Source of the DNA: Haloarcula laminariae
GTDB lineage: Archaea > Halobacteriota > Halobacteria > Halobacteriales > Haloarculaceae
Direction of reading: 5' to 3'
Assembly: GCF_025457605.1 (NCBI RefSeq)
Contig: NZ_JAMZFY010000001.1
Location: 868,001-932,000 of the forward strand
DNA: 64,000 nucleotides
Shown: positions 42,687 through 50,553 of the stretch, piece by piece
Layout: each line of letters begins with the position of its first letter
Numbering within the stretch: the first letter of the stretch is position 1
Made by a program: the position numbers and the translations under genes
Notes under the pieces: generated by a model
Database searches by the model: none
The model's input: only the letters and a program-made list of their open reading frames with translations
What the model was told of the DNA's origin: nothing

Positions 42687-43169
42687 ATGACAGAGGAGTT
42701 CACACACGTCGACGCCGAGGGCGACGCGCAGATGGTCGACGTCGGGGGGAAAGCCGACAGCCGGCGCCGGGCGGTCGCTCGCGGGGAGATTCGGCTTTCG
42801 GCGGCCACACTCGACGCTGTCGCCGCCGACGACATCGGTAAGGGCGACGTGCTGACCACGGCCCGCATCGGCGCCGTCCAGGCCGTCAAGCACACCTGGG
42901 AGACCATCCCGATGTGCCACCAGATTCCCATCACGAACGTCGACGTCGACTTCGAACTCGGCGGGGACGCAATCGAGTGTACCGTCGCTGTCGAGACGGT
43001 CGGCAAGACGGGCTGTGAGATGGAAGCTCTGGAGGGGGTGACGACCGGACTCAACGTCGTCTGGGACATGGTGAAAGCAAGCGAGAAAGACGACGACGGA
43101 GGGTACCCGACCGCGGCTATCGATGACGTGCGCGTCGTCGAGAAATCGAAAACGGTGCCCGATTCGTAA
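42687..43169 (+). CDS. moaC: Cyclic pyranopterin monophosphate synthase
   Basis: The 160-residue enzyme converts the GTP-derived intermediate to cyclic pyranopterin monophosphate in molybdenum cofactor synthesis. Conserved features are VDVGGKADSRR, TWETIPMCHQIPITNV with the active-site Cys-His, and GKTGCEMEALEGVTTGLNVVWDMVKASEKD. An alternative ATG three codons upstream (MRPM) exists; MTEEFTHVD is the better match to family N-termini. It is preceded by moaB. Confidence 0.94.
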   Translation: MTEEFTHVDAEGDAQMVDVGGKADSRRRAVARGEIRLSAATLDAVAADDIGKGDVLTTARIGAVQAVKHTWETIPMCHQIPITNVDVDFELGGDAIECTVAVETVGKTGCEMEALEGVTTGLNVVWDMVKASEKDDDGGYPTAAIDDVRVVEKSKTVPDS

Positions 43170-43190
43170 CCCGCCGGTCCGGGCCGCGGA

Positions 43191-43898
43191 TTAGTTCTGC
43201 TCGGCCGACACCGAAGCGTTGACCGAGGCACCGGCTTCGACGCTGTCGGTCTCGGTTTCGCTCGCGTCCTCGGCGGTGTACTCCGCGTCGCCGTACAGCA
43301 CTGTCGTCCCGGACGCCACCGGCTGGATGATGTAGCCGTTGGGGCCGCGCTTGACCGGCGTGAAGTCGGCGACGAAGTGGGTCCGTTCCTCGGCCCGAAT
43401 CTCGAACTCGGCGTTGAACTTCAGTGGTGCGTTGCCGGGCGTGTCCACCGAAGCCTCGCCCCCGCCGTCGAGGGTCCCCTCGACGCCGGTGACGTCGAGC
43501 TGGAGGTACTGGTAGGTGCCCGTTTCGAGTTCCGTCTCCCCGAGCGACTGGGTGTTGCTCCCCTGTAGTTGGACGAGGTCGGCCGTCTGTGGCTCCTCGA
43601 ACTCGATGTAGCGACGGCCGCCGTCTTCGGTGCCGGTTTCGGCTTCGGACGCTTCCTCCGTCTCGGTTTCTGTCCCGCCGCTTTCGGTCCCGTCGCTCTC
43701 GGCCGGCTTGACCCAGAGGCCCGCCATCGTCACGACACAGCTCTCGAAGTCGCTGATGTCGCCCGGCATGTCGGTGACGCTCGTCGCGAGCGTGCCGTAC
43801 GTCGGTGTTCCGTCCCCGTCGGTCGAGCCGCTACAGCCGGCGACCAGTCCGGCGGCGGCTGCGACCCCGGTCGTCTTGAGATACGTTCGTCGGTTCAC
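43191..43898 (-). CDS. DUF4382 lipoprotein, Tat-exported
   Basis: The 235-residue protein starts with NRRTYLK, a Tat signal, and a lipobox ending at Cys22 (AGLVAGC), so it is exported folded and lipid-anchored outside the membrane. The body contains a DUF4382 domain (SVTDMPGDISDFESCVVTMAGL; VQLQGSNTQSLGETELETGTYQYLQLDV) with an acidic Ser/Glu/Thr linker (about 70-95) inserted early. DUF4382 function is unknown. It is on the strand opposite to its molybdenum-cofactor neighbours. Confidence 0.88.
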   Translation of the reverse strand: MNRRTYLKTTGVAAAAGLVAGCSGSTDGDGTPTYGTLATSVTDMPGDISDFESCVVTMAGLWVKPAESDGTESGGTETETEEASEAETGTEDGGRRYIEFEEPQTADLVQLQGSNTQSLGETELETGTYQYLQLDVTGVEGTLDGGGEASVDTPGNAPLKFNAEFEIRAEERTHFVADFTPVKRGPNGYIIQPVASGTTVLYGDAEYTAEDASETETDSVEAGASVNASVSAEQN

Positions 43899-43984
43899 AT
43901 CCGATACATCGGGGACGGTGGCAAGTGCTTGGTGGCCGATTCAGCCGGGAAACACTGACGTACCGGCCGCCAGAAGGCCGTGAT

Positions 43985-44818
43985 ATGCAGGTCCTGGGTA
44001 TCGCGGGCGCGCCCGACAGCGGGCAGACGAGGCTGGCCGAGCGGCTGATAGAACGCTGCGGGGCCGACGCTCGCATCGCCACGGTCACGCACGGCCCCCG
44101 CTCGTCCGACGTGACCGAACCGGGGGACGATATCGCTCGCCATCGGGCCGCGGGCGCGGCCGAGACCGTCTCCCTGACCGACGACGGCGAGTGGGTCGCC
44201 GCCGGTTCCTCCCGGACTCTCACCGACACGCTCGACGCGCTGGCGCCCGACTACGACTACGCCTTCGTCGAGGGACACGGCGACGCGGCGATTCCGAAAG
44301 TCGTCCTGGGTGACCGCGAGGCCGCCGACCCCGTCCTCGCCCGATTCGACGACGGCGAGAACGCGGACCTCGACGCTATTCTGGCGGCCCTCGACGAGCG
44401 GGACCCCTACGTCACCCTCGAAACGCTCGTCGAGGCGGTCAAACGCGACCCCGACGAGCACCGCGCCGGCGCTATCGCCACGTTCACCGGTCGCGTCCGG
44501 GCGAAGGACGGGCCGGAGGACCCGCGGACCGAGTTCCTGGAGTTCGAGCGCTACGACGGCGTCGCACAGGAGCGGATGGCGGACCTGCGGGCGACCCTCG
44601 AAGCCCGCGACGGCGTCCACGCGGTCCGGCTCCACCACAAGACCGGGGTCGTCGAGGCCGGCGAGGACATCGTCTTCGTGGTGGTCCTGGCGGGCCATCG
44701 CACGGAGGCGTTCAGCGCGGTGGAGGACGGTATCGACCGCCTGAAAGCGGAGGTCCCGCTGTTCAAGAAGGAGGTCACCGTCGACGGGGAGTTCTGGGCC
44801 CACGAGCGGGACGGCTAA
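43985..44818 (+). CDS. moaE: MobB-MoaE fusion (molybdopterin synthase large subunit)
   Basis: The 277-residue protein fuses an N-terminal MobB-like GTPase-type domain (about 1-130) to a C-terminal MoaE domain (about 140-277), which transfers sulfur to cPMP with MoaD. MoaE features are ATFTGRVRAKDGPED and LKAEVPLFKKEVT, carrying the two catalytic lysines. The MobB P-loop GAPDSGQT (residues 8-15) has Gln in place of the Walker A Lys, so nucleotide binding may be altered or lost. The fusion links cofactor synthesis to nucleotide attachment. No MoaD is adjacent. Confidence 0.88.
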   Translation: MQVLGIAGAPDSGQTRLAERLIERCGADARIATVTHGPRSSDVTEPGDDIARHRAAGAAETVSLTDDGEWVAAGSSRTLTDTLDALAPDYDYAFVEGHGDAAIPKVVLGDREAADPVLARFDDGENADLDAILAALDERDPYVTLETLVEAVKRDPDEHRAGAIATFTGRVRAKDGPEDPRTEFLEFERYDGVAQERMADLRATLEARDGVHAVRLHHKTGVVEAGEDIVFVVVLAGHRTEAFSAVEDGIDRLKAEVPLFKKEVTVDGEFWAHERDG

Positions 44819-44911
44819 ACCGGAGAACGCGGCACGAATCGCCGCTAGAGGCGACCGGGCAGTTTGCTCGCGCCGATAGTTCTTTAAGAATAGCTGTCAT
44901 ACCTCGAAACG

Positions 44912-44983
44912 ATGTCAAAGAAGGTACTCCTCCTGTTCGCTGTCGTCGCTGCGGTCGGCGCGGCGTACGTCGTCAAGAAATAA
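44912..44983 (+). CDS. 23-residue single-helix membrane peptide
   Basis: The frame MSKKVLLLFAVVAAVGAAYVVKK is 23 residues: two Lys, a 17-residue hydrophobic helix, then two Lys at the C-terminus. The TATA-like TCTTTAAGAAT at 44880-44890 lies about 28 bp upstream of the ATG, which fits a leaderless mRNA. The Lys pairs on both ends are compatible with a membrane-spanning micropeptide. Its role is unknown, and without transcript data it is a candidate only. Confidence 0.5.
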   Translation: MSKKVLLLFAVVAAVGAAYVVKK

Positions 44984-45059
44984 CCCGGTCCCCGCTGTCG
45001 TATCGTTTCCGACCACCCTTTTCAGAACGCTTACCCGCCGTACCCTCCTAGCCGGCCCC

Positions 45060-45884
45060 ATGTACGGCGTCGTCACGCGAAACGAGGAGGAGACCGACTG
45101 GTCGGAGTTCGACCGGGCGTTCTACGAGGTCAAGGACGTCACGGGCCGGGCGACCGAGCCGGTCGAGGGGGCGGTGAACATGGTGTCGTGCTTCGGGGAC
45201 AACGCCGTCGAAGGCGAGGAGGACCTCCTCTGTTTCGACGACGAGGGGACCGCGGCGACCCGGAACGAACCATACTTCGACTGGACGTACGTCTGTCCGA
45301 CCCACGACCGCTACCGGGAGGGGCTGCTCGACATCATCGAGGAGGCCGCCGAGGTAAACGGCGACGTGCGCCTGGACGACGTGGGCTTTCCGCGTGAGGG
45401 GTACTGCCACTGCGACCGCTGTGAGCGCCGCTTCGCGGACAGCGACTTCGACGACTGGGAGCGGTGGCGCGCGAGCGTCATCACCGACTTCGTCGCGGCG
45501 GCCCGCGAGCGCGTCCCCGGCGACCTCTATCTGACGCTGTACCCCGACCCCTACCCGGGCCACCTCGAAGCCCGGTCCGGCGTCGCCGTCGACGACATCG
45601 AGACGTACGTCGACGAGTTCGTCGTCCCCATCTACGACATGGCCTACTCGACGACCTACTGGCTGGAGATACTCGCGAAGGGCTTCGTCGACAGGCTCTC
45701 GACGCCGTTCAGCATCGAGCTGTACGCCGTCGACGTCGACATCGACGACCTCGCGGACGCCGCCGAGGTGGCCGCCGAGTACAGCCGCTCGGTCCTCTTC
45801 GGGTACGACGCCAGCAACGCCCGGGCGACGGTCCGGCGGATGGGCGCGGACGCCCGCGAGGGCCAGTCCTTCGGCCCCGAGTGA
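45060..45884 (+). CDS. Barrel-like protein resembling glycoside-hydrolase-type hypothetical family
   Basis: The 274-residue acidic protein has the alternating helix and strand pattern of a TIM barrel, and a Cys cluster in EGYCHCDRCERRFADSDF (about residues 115-132) typical of uncharacterised glycosidase-like proteins where it binds zinc. CPTHDRYREGLLDIIEEA and LYLTLYPDPYPGH are further marks. No signal peptide is present. A glycan substrate is only a guess. It stands alone. Confidence 0.6.
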   Translation: MYGVVTRNEEETDWSEFDRAFYEVKDVTGRATEPVEGAVNMVSCFGDNAVEGEEDLLCFDDEGTAATRNEPYFDWTYVCPTHDRYREGLLDIIEEAAEVNGDVRLDDVGFPREGYCHCDRCERRFADSDFDDWERWRASVITDFVAAARERVPGDLYLTLYPDPYPGHLEARSGVAVDDIETYVDEFVVPIYDMAYSTTYWLEILAKGFVDRLSTPFSIELYAVDVDIDDLADAAEVAAEYSRSVLFGYDASNARATVRRMGADAREGQSFGPE

Positions 45885-45936
45885 CGGCCCGGCAGCCGCC
45901 GCGTTCTTTTTAGGTCTGTACGCCGAAAGTAATGGC

Positions 45937-46173
45937 ATGCGAAAACGCATCAACCGCGCACTCAGTCGTGCCAAATACGCAGCCACCGGCGGCGCCGTCG
46001 GCGGGGCCATCGGCGGGCTGCTCAGTCCGAAAGCCGCCAGTACGGCCGCCGGTATCGGGGCACTGGTCGGCGCGATGGTCGGCGAGAAGTGGGCCGACGC
46101 CGAGCCGGTGGTCGAGCGGGCAAAGGAGTCCGCGAAGGCCACGGCCGGCGACCGGCTGGGTTCGGCCGAGTAA
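45937..46173 (+). CDS. Glycine-zipper small membrane protein
   Basis: The 78-residue protein has a basic N-terminus (MRKRINRALSRAKYA), a Gly/Ala-rich membrane region with small-residue spacing (GGAVGGAIGGLL and AAGIGALVGAMVG, about 18-50), and an acidic amphipathic tail. The glycine-zipper pattern suggests helix packing or oligomerisation in the membrane. It ends 8 bp before the convergent NUDIX stop. No specific role is known. Confidence 0.7.
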   Translation: MRKRINRALSRAKYAATGGAVGGAIGGLLSPKAASTAAGIGALVGAMVGEKWADAEPVVERAKESAKATAGDRLGSAE

Positions 46174-46181
46174 CGCCCGCT

Positions 46182-46748
46182 CTACTCGGGGCCGAAGCGG
46201 CGCTCTCGCCAGCACAGTATCTCGTCGCGGTCCCGGGTGTCCGCCGGCAGCTCCTCGAACCAGCGGGCCTCGCTTATCTCGCCGTCCGGGTCCTGAACGT
46301 CGATGTCGGTGGTCTCGGCGCGGGCCTCGAAGACGGGGAGTATCCCCCAGGTGTTGTTGTCCTCGCAGTAGAACTCCACCCGGCCGAGCATCCCCAGCCC
46401 CTCGATTCGGGCCTCGATGCCGCTCTCCTCGCGGAGTTCCCGCAGGGCCGCGTCCCTGAACGACTCCTCGCCGTCGAGTTCGCCGCCCGGCAGGACCCAC
46501 CGACCGACGCCGTCGTGGCGCACCAGCAGGAGCTCGCCGGAGGGCCGGTAGGGGAGCGTGTGGGCGCCGAAGGGGGCGCCGTGGTCGCGGGCGTCCTCGG
46601 CGACGGTCCGAAAGCGGCGGCGCTTGACCCGCCGGTGGCGAGTGAACTCGACGAACTCGTCGTGGTCGTCGGCGAGTTCGTGGTAGGTCTGTTCGGCCTG
46701 CTGACTGGCCACGTCGGCGAGATACCACAGGTCGTCGACGGTGGTCAT
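46182..46748 (-). CDS. NUDIX hydrolase
   Basis: The 188-residue protein has a haloarchaea-type N-terminal helical extension (about 1-60, VDDLWYLADVASQQAEQTYHE without its ends) before a NUDIX domain. The NUDIX box spans residues 89-111, with the pattern G-x5-E-x7-R-E-x2-E-E-x-G-I, including Arg103, Glu104, Glu107 and Glu108. It hydrolyses nucleoside diphosphates linked to other groups; the substrate is unknown. The start lies at 46748, before a 200-bp divergent spacer. Confidence 0.88.
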   Translation of the reverse strand: MTTVDDLWYLADVASQQAEQTYHELADDHDEFVEFTRHRRVKRRRFRTVAEDARDHGAPFGAHTLPYRPSGELLLVRHDGVGRWVLPGGELDGEESFRDAALRELREESGIEARIEGLGMLGRVEFYCEDNNTWGILPVFEARAETTDIDVQDPDGEISEARWFEELPADTRDRDEILCWRERRFGPE

Positions 46749-46954
46749 CTGTCTCCGGGAGCTGTGACGTAGCTAGCGCGCGCGGACGGCGAGAGGCGAG
46801 ACGGACCAATCATGCAGCGGAGTACGCAGGAGAATCACTATAAGCCTTCGACACACCCGAGACCGTTCGAGAGACCGGGACCGCCGCGACCGCGGCGCTC
46901 CGGCCGTCCCGCTGAATCAGTCCCTTTTTGAGCAGCCACCGAGTACCGGTGGGT

Positions 46955-47134
46955 ATGGCATTCGACGAAGACGACGAGGTTATTCTCCACGACGAGCACA
47001 GCGACTACGACGGCGAGACCGGGACCGTCACCCAGGTCGTCGAGACGATGTTCGGCGACGCGAACTACACGGTCTCCTTCGAGGACGGCCAGGAGCAGGG
47101 CGTCCCCGAGGACAACCTCGAAGCCAGCGAGTAA
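46955..47134 (+). CDS. Small beta-barrel-like protein (KOW/DUF1918-like)
   Basis: This 59-residue acidic protein has alternating strands (EDDEVILHDEHSDYDGETG and ANYTVSFEDGQEQGVPEDNL) typical of an SH3/KOW-like small barrel that could bind RNA or DNA. The start at 46955 gives MAFDEDDEV; an ATG nine codons earlier seems part of the leader. It lies 3 bp before the COG1325 RNA-binding gene, so it starts the RNA-processing operon. Family assignment is tentative. Confidence 0.7.
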   Translation: MAFDEDDEVILHDEHSDYDGETGTVTQVVETMFGDANYTVSFEDGQEQGVPEDNLEASE

Positions 47135-47137
47135 GAC

Positions 47138-47563
47138 GTGCCGTCGGTTCCGTTCCACTACGTCGACCTCCGCGCGTTCTGTTATGCCACCGAGGACGAG
47201 AAACGCGTCGAGAGCGCACTTCGGACCTACCTCCCCGAGGAGTACCCAATCGAGCGAGCCGAGAGCGAGGGCCACTACGGCGACCGCATCGTCGTTCTCT
47301 CGGCTCGCGTCGAGAACGCCGACGAGGTCCGCCACGTCCTCTCGCAGGTGGCGACCCTCTCGGACATCGACGACGTGCGGGCGGAGCTGGACGACCGCGT
47401 CGACGACAACTGCTCGTTTTTCCTCACGCTCGATAAGCAGGCCGCCGTCAGCGGGGCCGTCGAACGCGGTGACGGCATCACGCTCCGTGCGAAGGTCGAG
47501 GCCTACCCGGCCAAGCGCGAGAACGCCGTCGAGAACGCCCGGGACCTGCTGGCCGAGCTGTGA
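47138..47563 (+). CDS. RNA-binding protein of the exosome neighbourhood (COG1325)
   Basis: The 141-residue protein starts at a GTG at 47138, 3 bp after the preceding gene. It resembles COG1325, a predicted RNA-binding protein found beside exosome and RNase P genes. Visible blocks are VDLRAFCYATEDEKRVESAL and DNCSFFLTLDKQAAVSGAV. It overlaps the rnp3 start by 1 bp (TGATG), which indicates translational coupling. Direct evidence for RNA binding is lacking. Confidence 0.82.
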   Translation: MPSVPFHYVDLRAFCYATEDEKRVESALRTYLPEEYPIERAESEGHYGDRIVVLSARVENADEVRHVLSQVATLSDIDDVRAELDDRVDDNCSFFLTLDKQAAVSGAVERGDGITLRAKVEAYPAKRENAVENARDLLAEL

Positions 47564-48255
47564 TGTACGAGGCCGTCCACGCCCGGCCCGACGGGCCAAG
47601 CACCGTCGCCAGACAGGCCCGAACCGCCGCCGACTACGGCTTCGACGGCGTGGTCGTCCGGAACCACGGTGACGAGGGGACTCCAGACCGCATCGCCGGG
47701 CTCGCGGACGACCTCGACGTCGACGTCGTCGACGGCATCGAGGTCCGGGCCGCGGACCCGTCACAGGCCAGCGGCCTCGTGGGTAACTACCGCTCGAAGC
47801 GGACCGTGGTCGTCGTCCACGGCGGGGACAGCGAGATAAACCGCTTCGCCGTCGAGAACCCGGCCGTCGACGTACTCGCTCACCCGATGGCGGGCGACGG
47901 GGACTTCAACCACGTGCTGGCGAAGGCGGCCGCCGACAACGGCGTCCGCGTCGAGTTCTCCTTCCACCCGGTCATCCACGGGGAGGGAGGCAGCCGCGTC
48001 CGTCGCCTGCGCGGCCTCCGGAAGCTCCGGGAGCTGGTGGACGACGCCGACGCGCCCTACGTCGTCAGCGCCGACCCGCGGAGCCACCTGGAGCTGCGGG
48101 CGCCCCGGGAGCTGGTGGCGCTGGGCGAGACCGTCGGCTTCGACGCCGACGCGATTCGGAACGGGCTGGCCGAGTGGGGCCGCCTGGCCGCGCGGAACCG
48201 CGACCGACAGGGCGACGCCTTCGTCGAACCCGGCGTTCGACGCGAGGATTCGTGA
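47563..48255 (+). CDS. rnp3: RNase P protein subunit p30 (Rpp30/Rnp3)
   Basis: The 230-residue TIM-barrel-like subunit of archaeal RNase P pairs with Pop5 and helps the RNA subunit cleave tRNA 5' leaders. Recognisable blocks: ADYGFDGVVVRNHGD, VVDGIEVRAADPS, DVLAHPMAGDG and VEFSFHPVIHG. The ATG at 47563 overlaps the preceding stop by 1 bp; a GTG directly in front is also possible. Unlike in many archaea, the Pop5 gene is separated here by a membrane-protein gene. Confidence 0.9.
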   Translation: MYEAVHARPDGPSTVARQARTAADYGFDGVVVRNHGDEGTPDRIAGLADDLDVDVVDGIEVRAADPSQASGLVGNYRSKRTVVVVHGGDSEINRFAVENPAVDVLAHPMAGDGDFNHVLAKAAADNGVRVEFSFHPVIHGEGGSRVRRLRGLRKLRELVDDADAPYVVSADPRSHLELRAPRELVALGETVGFDADAIRNGLAEWGRLAARNRDRQGDAFVEPGVRREDS

Positions 48256-48309
48256 CAGCTCCCGGACGTGTGGTACCTTTATTTGCGATGACGGCCACGA
48301 GAGTATTAT

Positions 48310-48729
48310 ATGGCAGACACGAGCCCGAGGTTCGGTGGTCTCGTGGTCGCCTCGCTCGCGGGCGTGGTGGGTGCGAAGTACCTCCTGGGGGGAGCGCTGG
48401 CCGCGGTGGGTGCGTCGGTGGTGGATTCGGTCCTGGTGACAGACCGCATCGCCGTGACGCTCGCGGTGGGAGTGGTGCTGGCGCTGGTCGCCGGCGCGCT
48501 GGCCGGGGCGTTCGTCCTCGCCCGGGCCATGGCTATCGCCGCGTTCCTGGCGGTCATCGCGCTCAGCTACCCGGCGCTGCGCGCGTTCGACCCCGTCACC
48601 GTCGTCGAGAGCGTCGGCATGGCGCTGTCGGTGCTCTACCTGTCGGTTCGGAGCCCGATAGTGCGGACGGAGCCGTCCCACATCGACGAGTCCGACAGCG
48701 CGACCCGCCACGGCTCGACGCTCCGGTGA
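48310..48729 (+). CDS. Multi-helix membrane protein between RNase P genes
   Basis: The 139-residue protein has four to five hydrophobic segments (about 9-30, 44-70, 72-90, 98-115), rich in Gly/Ala/Val, and a short polar tail with TEPSHIDESDS. There is no recognised domain. It lies between rnp3 and rnp2 in the same direction with 54 and 76 bp spacing. A TATA-like ATTATATGG right before the ATG (near 48302-48311) suggests its own leaderless promoter. Why a membrane protein is here is unknown. Confidence 0.72.
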   Translation: MADTSPRFGGLVVASLAGVVGAKYLLGGALAAVGASVVDSVLVTDRIAVTLAVGVVLALVAGALAGAFVLARAMAIAAFLAVIALSYPALRAFDPVTVVESVGMALSVLYLSVRSPIVRTEPSHIDESDSATRHGSTLR

Positions 48730-48805
48730 CGGCGTCGATGGCATCCGTTTTCACGCCGGCCCGTCAACGGAGCCGTATGAACGCAGCTAGCGGGGGTCGG
48801 CCCCG

Positions 48806-49282
48806 GTGAAACACCTGCCCAAACACCTCCAGCCGCGCTGGCGGTATCTCGCCGTGGCCATCGAGACGTGGCCCGACGCCGAGTTGGACCGGCGGTCGCT
48901 CCAGCGCGAGGTGTGGTACGCCACGCAGAACTTGCTCGGCGACACCGGCAGCGCCGAGGCCGACATGACGGTCCTCCGGTTCGAACACGGCGACGGCGTC
49001 GGGCACGCTATCGTCCGCGTGCGCCGGGGCCAGACCGACGCCGCACGGGCGGCGCTCGCCTGTCTCGACAGCGTTGACGGCGCCCCCGTGGGCCTGCGGG
49101 TCACCGGCACCAGCGGCACCGTTCGCGCGTGTGAGGAAAAATATATACGCGGCCCGGCAAAAGGCCCGGAACAGAGACAGGTCGTGTTCGAGACCCGGGA
49201 CCGGCGTGCGCTCGCCCGCGACGGGCGGGTGGACGTACGGACCGACGACGGGTTCGCCGGCGCGACAGACCTCGACATCTAA
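48806..49282 (+). CDS. rnp2: RNase P protein subunit Pop5/Rpp14 (Rnp2)
   Basis: The 158-residue ferredoxin-like RNase P subunit begins at GTG 48806 (MKHLPKHLQPRWRYLAVAIE), a good match to Pop5. It contains LGDTGSAEADMTVLRFEHGDG and GTSGTVRACEEKYIRG. The C-terminal 35 residues are an extra acidic/basic extension. It partners Rpp30 in activating the RNase P RNA. The psmA start follows after 4 bp, so they are in one transcription unit. Confidence 0.9.
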   Translation: MKHLPKHLQPRWRYLAVAIETWPDAELDRRSLQREVWYATQNLLGDTGSAEADMTVLRFEHGDGVGHAIVRVRRGQTDAARAALACLDSVDGAPVGLRVTGTSGTVRACEEKYIRGPAKGPEQRQVVFETRDRRALARDGRVDVRTDDGFAGATDLDI

Positions 49283-49286
49283 CACT

Positions 49287-50066
49287 ATGCAGGGACAAAA
49301 CCAACAGCAGGCGTACGACCGCGGAATCACTATCTTCTCCCCGGACGGGCGACTCTACCAGGTCGAATACGCCCGTGAGGCGGTCAAGCGCGGCACGGCC
49401 AGTATCGGTATCCGGACCAGCGACGGCGTCGTGCTGGCGGTCGACAAGCGCATCCGCTCGCCGCTGATGGAGCGGTCCTCCGTCGAGAAGATACACAAGG
49501 CCGACGACCACATCGGTATCGCGAGCGCCGGCCACGTCGCCGACGCCCGCCAGCTCATCGACTTTGCCCGGCGACAGGCACAGGTCAACCACCTGCGCTA
49601 CGGCGAACCGGTCGGCGTCGAGACGCTCACCAAGGAGATAACCGACTACATCCAGCAGTACACGCAGGTCGGCGGCGCACGGCCGTTCGGCGTCGCGCTC
49701 ATCATCGCCGGCATCGCCAACGGCGAGCCCCGCCTCTACGAGACGGACCCCTCGGGGACGCCCTACGAGTGGAAGGCCCTCGCCGTCGGCGCGGACCGGA
49801 GCGACATCCGGGACTACCTCGAAGCGAACTACGACGAGTCGATGGCGCTCGACGAGGGCGTCGACCTCGCGCTCGAAGCGCTCGCGTCGGTCACCGAGGG
49901 CGGCCTCTCCCCGGAGGGAATCGGCATCGCGACCATCGACGTCGAGACGGAGACGTTCGGCGAGCTCTCCGACGACGAGAAACGGGAGCATCTGGCGGCC
50001 GCCGACCTGCTGGCGGACCCCGACGCCGAGGAGTCCGACGCCGACGACGAAGACGACGAGGAGTAG
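49287..50066 (+). CDS. psmA: Proteasome subunit alpha
   Basis: The 259-residue subunit forms the outer rings of the 20S proteasome. The N-terminal alpha signature YDRGITIFSPDGRLYQVEYA and the gate region are intact, and GTASIGIRTSDGVVLAVDKR is conserved. The C-terminus has a long acidic tail (about 235-259, Asp/Glu-rich) common in haloarchaea. The ATG at 49287 is 4 bp after the rnp2 stop. Confidence 0.96.
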   Translation: MQGQNQQQAYDRGITIFSPDGRLYQVEYAREAVKRGTASIGIRTSDGVVLAVDKRIRSPLMERSSVEKIHKADDHIGIASAGHVADARQLIDFARRQAQVNHLRYGEPVGVETLTKEITDYIQQYTQVGGARPFGVALIIAGIANGEPRLYETDPSGTPYEWKALAVGADRSDIRDYLEANYDESMALDEGVDLALEALASVTEGGLSPEGIGIATIDVETETFGELSDDEKREHLAAADLLADPDAEESDADDEDDEE

Positions 50067-50126
50067 GCGGTTTCGTTTTCGCGAGCCGACCATAGAATTA
50101 AGCCCTGGAGCGGCAAAGCCCCATGT

Positions 50127-50522
50127 ATGGAGTGTCCACGGTGTGGGGGGACGGTCACGCGCTACCGGCTCGGCGAGCGGGAGGCGATCGGCTGCCAGGA
50201 GTGTGCCTACGTCGGGGTGTCGGTCGACCACACGGCAAAGCGCGGGCCCCCAGAGTCGTGGGACGACGCCATCGACCGGTTTCAGGACCGGGGACAGACG
50301 GTCACGGTCGTGACCCGGGACGACCTCTCCGCAGCGGTCCCCGACGGGGAGTTACCGGCCGAGGAGGAACTGGTCAACGGGGTCGGTAGCGAGGAGAGAG
50401 ACGACGGGGACCTGGTGGTACCCGTTTTCGACGCTGTGGACGATGGGACAGCGGACCGCCGCGATGACGGTGAATCGGCCGACGAGACCCGACGAACGGA
50501 GTCGGCCGACGCGGGCGACTGA
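50127..50522 (+). CDS. Zinc-ribbon protein with acidic tail
   Basis: The 131-residue protein opens with a zinc ribbon, CPRCGG at residues 3-8 and CQEC at about 23-26 (AIGCQECAYVG), followed by a helix and a long acidic, likely disordered tail (about 75-131). It may bind nucleic acid or protein; the function is unknown. It follows psmA by 60 bp in the same direction and converges with the salactin-like gene with 31 bp between stops. Confidence 0.72.
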   Translation: MECPRCGGTVTRYRLGEREAIGCQECAYVGVSVDHTAKRGPPESWDDAIDRFQDRGQTVTVVTRDDLSAAVPDGELPAEEELVNGVGSEERDDGDLVVPVFDAVDDGTADRRDDGESADETRRTESADAGD

Positions 50523-50553
50523 CCAGGTCACCCGGCAGTTCGGGCCGGAAAAC

